Source: Cyclobacteriaceae bacterium (GTDB lineage: Bacteria; Bacteroidota; Bacteroidia; Cytophagales; Cyclobacteriaceae). Taken from it: DNA of 13,000 nucleotides. Where the stretch lies: the NCBI GenBank assembly GCA_009885605.1, contig VFKK01000179.1, positions 1-13,000 of the forward strand, in the 5' to 3' direction. The notes below the pieces were generated by a model. The model was given only the letters and a program-made list of their open reading frames with translations, was not told the origin of the DNA and made no database searches. Shown in pieces: positions 7,275 through 13,000 of this stretch; position 1 is the first letter of the stretch; every line of letters begins with the position of its first letter. Made by a program: the position numbers and the translations under genes.

Positions 7275-7622
7275 ATGAAGCTTACCTATACTTCCGGCAA
7301 GGACCATCTTGCACATTATTTATACATCCACGGAGATTTGATAGGGGACGAAATTGGGCCAAAAATGGTCGAAATCGTTTCAGATGCTATTTTAGAGGGA
7401 GCAAAAACGTTTGTTGTGGACTTGAGTGATGTGAGATATATCAGTTCCAGCGGAATTGGTTTGTTGATTACCATGCTGACAAAAATGAGAAATTCCGGAG
7501 GAGAGCTTTATCTTACTTCACCCTCCGAGCATGTGAAAAAGCTATTGATCATCACCAAGTTGAATAATATTTTCTCTGTTTTTGACACAGTGGAAGATGC
7601 CAAAGAATCATTTAGAAAATAA
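7275..7622 (+). CDS. STAS-domain protein, anti-sigma factor antagonist type
   Basis: This 115-residue protein consists of one STAS domain, the fold of SpoIIAA/RsbV-type anti-anti-sigma factors. The core signature is VVDLSDVRYISSSGIGLL (residues 47-64). The serine before SGIG in related proteins is the site phosphorylated by the partner kinase; Ser59 is the best candidate. The aspartate often found two places earlier is Ser57 here. A typical ending with LLIITKLNNIFSVFDTVEDA follows. The start codon directly abuts the stop of the Fur-family gene (TAAATG), so the two are probably cotranslated. No anti-sigma kinase, PP2C-type phosphatase or sigma factor is in the window, so any partner is encoded elsewhere. 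A role outside sigma control (for example lipid transport or a signalling hub) is not excluded. Confidence 0.85.
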   Translation: MKLTYTSGKDHLAHYLYIHGDLIGDEIGPKMVEIVSDAILEGAKTFVVDLSDVRYISSSGIGLLITMLTKMRNSGGELYLTSPSEHVKKLLIITKLNNIFSVFDTVEDAKESFRK

Positions 7623-7781
7623 AAATGGGGGCGTTTTGTTCCTTTTTTTACAATTACTTTTTTACCATTAGAATTGAAGGCACCAAATAATAAATAACCC
7701 CTTTCCCTTGGTTTTCTTTGGGCTTATCGCAATTTTCACGCCTCAAAAAGACTTTGAATAACCGATTAGACTGCACTTCAA
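7623..7781. other. Gap between the STAS gene and purA
   Basis: These 159 bases show no open frame of note and no convincing terminator for the STAS gene. There are pyrimidine-rich stretches around 7640-7665 and 7697-7720. A small inverted repeat, TCAAA (7743-7747) and TTTGA (7753-7757), lies 25 bases before the purA start. I find no clear TAnnTTTG promoter for purA, which may therefore be partly read from upstream. Confidence 0.4.
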
Positions 7782-9053
7782 ATGAAGATGGATGTACTTC
7801 TGGGTCTCCAGTGGGGAGATGAAGGAAAAGGAAAAATAGTAGACGTTTTAGCGCCTGAATATGAAATCGTAGCCCGCTTTCAAGGAGGTCCCAATGCCGG
7901 ACACACTCTTGAATTTGACGGATTTAAGCACGTCCTTCATCAGATCCCTTCCGGAATTTTCCGACCCCAGATATTAAATATTATTGGTAATGGAGTTGTA
8001 TTAGACCCAATTGTCCTCAAAAAAGAAATTGATGGATTGGGTAAGTATTCCATTGATTACATGAAAAATCTGGTTATTTCCAAGAAGGCCACGATCATCA
8101 TCCCAACTCATAAGTTGCTGGATGCTGCTTTGGAAACATCCAAAGGAGACAAGAAAATCGGATCAACTCTTAAAGGAATCGGACCGACTTATCAGGACAA
8201 AATTGGCCGAGCCGCACTACGTGTTGGTGATATCTTAAGTCCGGACTTCCGCGAAAAATATGATATACTGGTAGAAAAGCACAAGACTACGCTATCATTT
8301 TACAATCATCCCTTGGATGCTTTGGCAGAAATGGAAAGCCAATTTTTCACAGCAGTTGAGTTTTTCAAAACTCTCAATCTGATCGATAGCGAGTATGTGG
8401 TAAATGATGCTTTGTCAGCTAATAAAAGGATTTTGGCTGAAGGTGCCCAAGGTTCCTTGCTTGATGTTGATTTCGGAAGTTATCCGTATGTGACAAGCAG
8501 TAGCACAATGGCTGCCGGAGCTTGCACTGGCTTGGGAGTTTCTCCTTCCAAAATCGGAGAAGTTTTCGGGATTTTCAAAGCGTATTGTACGAGAGTTGGC
8601 AGCGGCCCTTTTCCGACGGAATTATTCGATGCAACTGGCGAAGCAATGCGGAAAGAAGGGAAAGAATTTGGAAGTACAACAGGACGTCCGAGAAGATGTG
8701 GTTGGCTGGATCTACCTGCACTTCGCTATTCGATCATGATTAATGGAGTAACCCAGCTTTTCATGATGAAAGGGGACGTTCTAAATATTTTTGAAGAAAT
8801 CAAGATTTGTACTAATTATGAGTTACCAACAGGGGAAAGAATTGACCGACTAAGCTTCGAAATCACGGACATGGAAGTGAAGCCTATTTATAAAGTAATG
8901 AAGGGCTGGCATTGCTCCCTGGCTGATGTTCATTCGTATGAAGAATTCCCTGCTGAACTGAGGGAATATGTTCATTATTTGGAAACTGAACTAAAAGTGC
9001 CAATTAAATTAGTTTCTGTGGGTCCGGATCGAACTCAAACTATTTTGAGATAA
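7782..9053 (+). CDS. purA: Adenylosuccinate synthetase PurA
   Basis: PurA catalyses the GTP-dependent joining of IMP and aspartate to adenylosuccinate, the first committed step to AMP. The protein has 423 residues, the usual length. The GTP-binding loop is WGDEGKGK (11-18) with catalytic Asp13. GGPNAGHT (35-42) carries the catalytic His41. IMP and GTP site motifs such as GSTLKGIGPTYQDK, AEGAQGSLLD, GSGPFPTEL and TTGRPRRCGWLD follow in order. The ATG at 7782 gives MKMDVLLGLQWGDEGKGK; the Met at codon 3 is a less likely start. A 159-base gap separates it from the STAS gene and an intrinsic terminator follows. In E. coli this enzyme is inhibited by ppGpp, which makes its place three genes after rel functionally suggestive. 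Confidence 0.97.
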   Translation: MKMDVLLGLQWGDEGKGKIVDVLAPEYEIVARFQGGPNAGHTLEFDGFKHVLHQIPSGIFRPQILNIIGNGVVLDPIVLKKEIDGLGKYSIDYMKNLVISKKATIIIPTHKLLDAALETSKGDKKIGSTLKGIGPTYQDKIGRAALRVGDILSPDFREKYDILVEKHKTTLSFYNHPLDALAEMESQFFTAVEFFKTLNLIDSEYVVNDALSANKRILAEGAQGSLLDVDFGSYPYVTSSSTMAAGACTGLGVSPSKIGEVFGIFKAYCTRVGSGPFPTELFDATGEAMRKEGKEFGSTTGRPRRCGWLDLPALRYSIMINGVTQLFMMKGDVLNIFEEIKICTNYELPTGERIDRLSFEITDMEVKPIYKVMKGWHCSLADVHSYEEFPAELREYVHYLETELKVPIKLVSVGPDRTQTILR

Positions 9054-9074
9054 ATTTGAAATAACATTTTGAAG

Positions 9075-9104
9075 CCCTTGGACAAACAGTTCAAGGGTTT
9101 TTTT
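9075..9104 (+). terminator. Intrinsic terminator after purA
   Basis: The 9-bp stem CCCTTGGAC (9075-9083) with GTTCAAGGG (9089-9097) contains one G-U pair and has a 5-base loop. A run of seven T follows (9098-9104). It lies 21 bases after the purA stop and separates the rel-purA group from the surface-protein genes. Confidence 0.9.
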
Positions 9105-9151
9105 ATTTCTATTCATTAAAAAATGTAATTTAAAAGCCCTTTAATGCCTCA

Positions 9152-11479
9152 ATGGTGAAAATACGACTCCGGTTTATATTTGTTCTTTTTTTTAGCGTCT
9201 GGGCAAAGGCATTTTCGCAGATAGGATTCCCTTACTGCGAGACATTTACAAGCGGATCTACCCTGGAATCAACTGTTTTTGGTGCGGATGCCCAATTGGT
9301 AGATGGCGTTTTGAGACTGACATCAAATCAGTCCAATCAAAGAGGCTATGTCTATATAGACATTCCATTTTCCTCAGTTTTTGGGATCAAAGCTTCTTTT
9401 GAATATTTTAGCTATGGAGGAAATGGCGCCGACGGTCTTACCCTTTTTTTGTTTGATGCAGAAACGCCTGTTTTTAATCCGGGAGGATTTGGAGGCTCCC
9501 TTGGATATGCACAACGATCTAATGAAAGCGGATTATCCAATGCTTACCTAGGGATTGGTTTTGATGAATTCGGTAACTTTGGTAATTCTTCTGAGGGTAG
9601 AAATGGAGGATTTTTAGGAGTTGGAGAAACAAGAGTACCCGATGCAATTGTAATACGAGGCCCGGGAAGTGGATCAACAGGCTATCCTTTCGTAGTCGGA
9701 AGAAGAACAATGGCGACCGGCAATGATGGATTAAGGCCAGATAATCAATTTCCAATCAGTTCAGGAGGGCCTGGTACTTCCAGAGTAACTGATAGAAACT
9801 TGCCAGGTTATAGAAAGGTCTTCCTGGACCTTCAGCCAAATACCGTTGGCACAGGCTTTTTTTTGCAGGTTCTAATGGAAGTGACCACAAGGGTAAATGA
9901 ACCCATGTTGATTACAATTTTTGACAGACCTTATGATTTTCCTGCCCCTAAAAATCTTAAAATCGGATTTTCGGCTTCTACCGGAGGGCAGACTAATTTT
10001 CATGAGATAAGAAATTTATTGGTTGAAGTTTCCAATGATGAAGCCTTGGAGGAGCCAAAGGGAGTTGACTTTGAAGACAAAGCTTCTTGCGAAGGGCAGG
10101 AAAATACTTACTTTATAACTGATGAAGAGGTTGTATTACCTAATCCCAATAGTGTAATTCGTTGTCTTCAATTTTATGGTTCTTTGGAAGACATTGAAGC
10201 AGAAACAGGGGATGTCTGCAGTCAGGGAAGATGCAAAGAGGAAAACAGAGAATTGATCTTGCCCCAGGGTACTTTCCGTGCAGGTAGTGATGGGGGGGAT
10301 TTTACTTTTTCCCCCAACCTTGGTTTCCGGGACCAGGAAGTCACTGTTTATTATACCATAACAGATACCTACGGAAAGACATCTGCAGGAAATGCGATGA
10401 CTTTGTTAATACAGGAATCGCCGGATCCCGTAAAACTGCTTCTTGAAAATGAAACTTCTCTAGTTGAAGAAATCAGACTTTGTGCGGGAGAAGAAATAAA
10501 ACTAGAAGCGACAGGCGAAGAAGTGTACGAGCGATTTGAATGGTACAAGGATGGTGAATTAATCACGGGTGCGACTACTTCAACTTATCAGGTGAATTCA
10601 GGTGGAGAATATGAAGTAAGAGTATACAATCGAAAAAACTGCCCTTCTATATCCAATTCAGTAAAAGTTGAATATCCTGCTTATCCTTCCGGCATTATTC
10701 AAAATCCTACTGTAGGATGTACTCCGGGTCAGACAGTAGATGTGACAATTTCAATTTCTGGATATGATACTGAAAAATACGATTACCAACTTTCAGGTCT
10801 CGGAAAAGTCTGGTTAAATGATGAAATGAAGAGTATTTCGCAGACTGGAAACTATGAACTCAAAATCAAGGAAAAGGATTTAGACTGCTATTCAGACCCA
10901 TTTCCCGTGGAGGTGATAATCCTTACTAAAATATTGGAGGTAGACTTTGAATTTGAGGTTCAAGGAACAGGAATAACGGGTGATGCCGATGGAGGGATTT
11001 TTCCGGATGATGTGATCCAGTTTTCAGACCTATCAGACGAAGAAGCAGTAAGTTGGAGCTGGAATTTTGGAGATGGGTCAAGCAGTACGGATCAAAACCC
11101 CGCCCATGTTTTTGGGAAAAGAGGGGAATATGAGATCGAACTTATCATTAATAATGAGTTGGGCTGCGAAAGCAGAATTACGAAAATGGTTTCAATAACA
11201 AGGAGTTATCGGTTAATGATTCCAACTGGATTTACTCCGACATTGGAAGAAAACAAGACCTTTATCCCTAAATATAAAGGACTGACTGAAATAGAACTTC
11301 TGATTTTCACCACATGGGGAGAATTGATTTTTAAGACTGCTGACTTGAATACCATTGGATGGGATGGAACTCTCGAAGGAAAACTACTTGATGCAGGGGT
11401 ATTTGTGTACAGATTTGACGGTACTTCTACTGACGGGGAAAAGATTTCAGAAGCCGGTAAATTCAATTTGATCCGATAA
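9152..11479 (+). CDS. Secreted lectin/Ig/PKD protein with type IX (type B) sorting domain
   Basis: This is a 775-residue predicted cell-surface or secreted protein. It starts with a Sec signal peptide (KIRLR, then hydrophobic FIFVLFFSVWA, cleavage probably after AFS at about 22). Residues about 24-295 look like an L-type (legume-like) lectin domain: GADG (92-95), LGIGFDEFGN with candidate metal ligands Asp138 and Asn142, and GFSASTGGQTNFHEIRN near the end. A cysteine-containing beta-rich region follows, then an Ig-like domain (about 443-507, FEWYKDG), a second short beta region and a PKD domain (about 616-683, WNFGDGSSS and PAHVF). The last 90 residues match the gliding-motility-associated C-terminal domain used as a type B signal by the type IX system (IFTTWGELIF, GWDGTLEGK, ending NLIR). 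The stop overlaps the ATG of a PorP/SprF gene, the usual partner of such cargo. The ligand is unknown; carbohydrate binding is inferred. Confidence 0.88.
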   Translation: MVKIRLRFIFVLFFSVWAKAFSQIGFPYCETFTSGSTLESTVFGADAQLVDGVLRLTSNQSNQRGYVYIDIPFSSVFGIKASFEYFSYGGNGADGLTLFLFDAETPVFNPGGFGGSLGYAQRSNESGLSNAYLGIGFDEFGNFGNSSEGRNGGFLGVGETRVPDAIVIRGPGSGSTGYPFVVGRRTMATGNDGLRPDNQFPISSGGPGTSRVTDRNLPGYRKVFLDLQPNTVGTGFFLQVLMEVTTRVNEPMLITIFDRPYDFPAPKNLKIGFSASTGGQTNFHEIRNLLVEVSNDEALEEPKGVDFEDKASCEGQENTYFITDEEVVLPNPNSVIRCLQFYGSLEDIEAETGDVCSQGRCKEENRELILPQGTFRAGSDGGDFTFSPNLGFRDQEVTVYYTITDTYGKTSAGNAMTLLIQESPDPVKLLLENETSLVEEIRLCAGEEIKLEATGEEVYERFEWYKDGELITGATTSTYQVNSGGEYEVRVYNRKNCPSISNSVKVEYPAYPSGIIQNPTVGCTPGQTVDVTISISGYDTEKYDYQLSGLGKVWLNDEMKSISQTGNYELKIKEKDLDCYSDPFPVEVIILTKILEVDFEFEVQGTGITGDADGGIFPDDVIQFSDLSDEEAVSWSWNFGDGSSSTDQNPAHVFGKRGEYEIELIINNELGCESRITKMVSITRSYRLMIPTGFTPTLEENKTFIPKYKGLTEIELLIFTTWGELIFKTADLNTIGWDGTLEGKLLDAGVFVYRFDGTSTDGEKISEAGKFNLIR

Positions 11480-12495
11480 TGAGGAACTGGCTGTTTATTT
11501 TAGTTTTTATTGGCTCGAAAGGATTGTTGGCGCAGGATGTTCAGTATAGCCAATTTTATGCGAATCCGCTTTTTCTAAATCCTGCATTTGCAGGAAGTAC
11601 AGAGATGGCTAGGGTGGGAGTGAATTTTAGAAATCAGTGGCCTGCCTTGGATCAGACCTTTTTGGCTTACACCGCCTATGCAGATATATTTTCAGAAAGA
11701 TTCCAATCCGGATTTGGACTCATAATTACTGGAGCGAGAGAATCATTTACCCAAAGTCAAATAAATGAAATAGGTCTTGTATACAGTTATCGGTTGAGGT
11801 TGGGGGAAAATCGCTATTTACATGCCGGTGCGCAGGGAAGTTTTGTTTCGAGGGATGTACTTTTTGATCGGGTAATCCTCGGGACTCAGCTCGATATTGA
11901 TAAAGGTGTAATAATAGGTCAACCCGGTGAAGGATTTGAAGGAGATAGTCAACAGAGGACTGCTGATTTGCACACAGGTCTTTTGTATTATGACAGCAAG
12001 TTCTGGTTAGGGATATCAGCTTTTCACTTACTTAATCCCGAGATTAGCTATCTCGAGGCCGATGGAAATCAGTTACCTATTAAGTATTCGGCTCATGGTG
12101 GGATTAAATTTGATCTGGCTCCAGGAAGCATTAATGATTTTTTTAATAATACAAATCAGGAAAGATCATTATCAATAGCCTTTAATTATAAATCCCAGGG
12201 AGCTTATTCACAATTAGATTTGGGCACTGAGTTTTATTTTGAGCCTTTGGTTCTTGGGTTTTGGTATAGGGGACTTCCCACCAAGTACAGTTTACCAAAT
12301 AATGAGGCGCTGATTGGTTTACTTGGGATAGAGTTGGAATCAGGATTGGATTTAGGCTATAGCTTTGATTTTTCCATTTCTAAATTAGGACAAAGCAATT
12401 CAGGCGGGGCGCACGAAATATCAATGAGATATACTTTTTCTTCCAAGGACCCGAGGAAGAAATACTTTGCACCCCTTCCTTCATTCAGATATTGA
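11479..12495 (+). CDS. PorP/SprF-family type IX secretion outer-membrane protein
   Basis: PorP/SprF proteins are outer-membrane beta-barrels that help the type IX secretion system secrete or attach particular type B cargo. The 338-residue product has a signal peptide (FILVFIGSKGLLA, cleavage before Gln19) and the family hallmark just after it: QYSQFYANPLFLNPAFAGS (residues 22-40), then FRNQWPAL. The remainder alternates short hydrophobic and polar stretches, as expected for membrane beta-strands (for example LHAGAQGSF, FWLGISAFHLL and LSIAFNYKSQGAY), and ends with an aromatic-rich tail (SFRY). Its ATG shares one base with the stop of the lectin/PKD gene, indicating translational coupling and a matched cargo-partner pair. 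The core translocon genes are not in this window. Whether it is true PorP, SprF or a paralogue cannot be told, so no symbol is given. Confidence 0.92.
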   Translation: MRNWLFILVFIGSKGLLAQDVQYSQFYANPLFLNPAFAGSTEMARVGVNFRNQWPALDQTFLAYTAYADIFSERFQSGFGLIITGARESFTQSQINEIGLVYSYRLRLGENRYLHAGAQGSFVSRDVLFDRVILGTQLDIDKGVIIGQPGEGFEGDSQQRTADLHTGLLYYDSKFWLGISAFHLLNPEISYLEADGNQLPIKYSAHGGIKFDLAPGSINDFFNNTNQERSLSIAFNYKSQGAYSQLDLGTEFYFEPLVLGFWYRGLPTKYSLPNNEALIGLLGIELESGLDLGYSFDFSISKLGQSNSGGAHEISMRYTFSSKDPRKKYFAPLPSFRY

Positions 12496-12660
12496 TGTTA
12501 ATTACTGGGAATCAGAACTTTATTTCATTTGAGTGTATTCTGAAGCCACATATCCATCTTAAAGCAATTTTAAGTGGGGTAAGAAATACAATATTTGGTA
12601 AACTTTTTCCCTTTCATTTTCAGTGATTTAGGTGTTTTTTGAAGTTTTTCTCGGATTACT
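12496..12660. other. Intergenic region between the PorP-like gene and the rrn promoters
   Basis: No gene is visible here. Two weak inverted repeats occur, TCAGAA/TTCTGA (around 12515-12543) and CTTAAA/TTTAAG (around 12557-12573), but neither is followed by a T run, so no clear terminator is assigned. The stretch 12600-12650 is rich in T tracts and could act as an UP-type element for the rRNA promoters downstream. Confidence 0.4.
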
Positions 12661-12662
12661 TA

Positions 12663-12692
12663 TTGTTGATTAGAATAAAAGGGGGATATTTG
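12663..12692 (+). promoter_or_regulatory. rRNA operon promoter P1
   Basis: TTG (12663-12665) is followed by 19 bases and then GATATTTG (12685-12692), one mismatch from TAnnTTTG. A second TTG, three bases later, gives a 16-base spacing. The following bases, CACTCC, also follow P2. A T-rich stretch lies upstream. It would add about 115 bases of leader compared with P2. Confidence 0.6.
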
Positions 12693-12775
12693 CACTCCCA
12701 AACGACACGAACGGAGTTGTTGCGAAGAGGAAAAGGGAGTTAAAAGGGGTGTTGAAATTTATTTTGCAAAGAGTT

Positions 12776-12806
12776 TTGGAATCGGATAAATGATCTCTTA
12801 CCTTTG
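12776..12806 (+). promoter_or_regulatory. rRNA operon promoter P2
   Basis: TTG (12776-12778), 20 bases, then TACCTTTG (12799-12806) is an exact match to the Bacteroidota consensus. It is followed by CACTCC, as in P1. It is the stronger-looking of the two tandem promoters and lies about 195 bases before the window end, where an rRNA leader is recognisable. Confidence 0.75.
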
Positions 12807-13000
12807 CACTCCGGTTCGGAAGGAAGCGGAAAAATTTGAGGAAAAAACGTTAAAAGTTTTGAATCGACAACCGACACGAATGCGTGTCGCTAAGTTCTTT
12901 GAAGTGATGTAAGGCAAAAAAAGTTAACAACCTGAGAAGAGTAAGGGAGAGCCGTTTAAGCTTCGGCTGAACGAGTTCAAAAAAGTGTATAGATAATTTA
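12807..13000 (+). other. rRNA operon leader, 16S expected just beyond the edge
   Basis: This untranslated stretch has rrn leader features. They are a perfect hairpin CGACACG (12872-12878) and CGTGTCG (12883-12889) with loop AATG, a boxA-like sequence GTTCTTTGAA (12894-12903), and a short stem AGCCG (12950-12954) with CGGCT (12964-12968). The conserved 16S 5' sequence (GAGTTTGATCCTGGC) is not reached, so mature rRNA is not annotated. The A/T-rich last bases resemble the stretch immediately before 16S in this phylum; that is inference. Confidence 0.7.
12894..12903 (+). promoter_or_regulatory. boxA-like antitermination element
   Basis: GTTCTTTGAA resembles the boxA sequence (TGCTCTTTAACA in E. 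coli), which loads NusB/NusE to prevent premature termination in rRNA operons. The match is partial, and its place in an rrn leader after a hairpin supports it. Confidence 0.5.

Noticed and set aside
12515..12573. Terminator after the PorP-like gene
   Set aside because: Two short inverted repeats are present but have long loops or no following T run.
12970..13000. Start of 16S rRNA inside the window
   Set aside because: The conserved GAGTTTGATCCTGGC sequence is absent; only the leader is present.
1..13000. CRISPR array, insertion sequence, prophage, toxin-antitoxin or defence system
   Set aside because: No regular direct repeats, transposase-like or integrase-like frames, or effector motifs were seen; all large frames belong to recognised families.

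Overview
The window looks like chromosomal core DNA from a member of the Bacteroidota, most likely order Cytophagales (a Cyclobacteriaceae-like organism is my best guess; the family is inference). Supporting signs are Bacteroidota-type promoters (TTG, then 16-23 bases, then TAnnTTTG), no purine-rich Shine-Dalgarno sites, a PorP/SprF-family outer-membrane protein paired with a type IX secretion cargo, a tRNA without encoded CCA, and TF, ClpP, PurA and Rel sequences of the kind found in that phylum.

Layout. Positions 1-863 (+) hold the 3' part of lpxB (lipid A disaccharide synthase). It meets the leftward clpX at a shared bidirectional terminator. Positions 896-4198 (-) carry the protein quality-control cluster tig-clpP-clpX, transcribed right to left. 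tig is separated from clpP by a terminator-like hairpin, and clpP and clpX overlap by one base. Upstream of tig, on the same strand, is tRNA-Leu(UAG), with its own promoter and a long compound hairpin terminator.

Positions 4538-9053 (+) carry a bifunctional (p)ppGpp synthetase/hydrolase (rel), a Fur-family repressor, a small STAS-domain protein that starts directly after the Fur stop codon, and purA. The Fur gene has a good promoter of its own with a perfect inverted repeat between its two elements, a candidate operator. purA ends at a strong intrinsic terminator. Positions 9152-12495 (+) are a two-gene unit: a secreted lectin/Ig/PKD protein with a C-terminal type IX (type B) sorting domain, overlapping by one base with a PorP/SprF-family gene.

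Positions 12496-13000 contain no gene but hold the control region of an rRNA operon: two tandem promoters sharing the same 10-base core, a GC-rich leader hairpin and a boxA-like element. 16S rRNA should begin just beyond the right edge.

Together the window covers housekeeping (lipid A, proteolysis, folding, alarmone, purine and rRNA synthesis) plus one accessory surface module. rel, purA and the rrn promoters are linked functionally as well as by position, because (p)ppGpp is known in other bacteria to inhibit PurA and to control rRNA synthesis. I see no CRISPR array, insertion sequence, phage or recognisable defence system. The least ordinary parts are the lectin/PorP pair, the Fur-STAS junction with its candidate operator, and the duplicated rrn promoter block.
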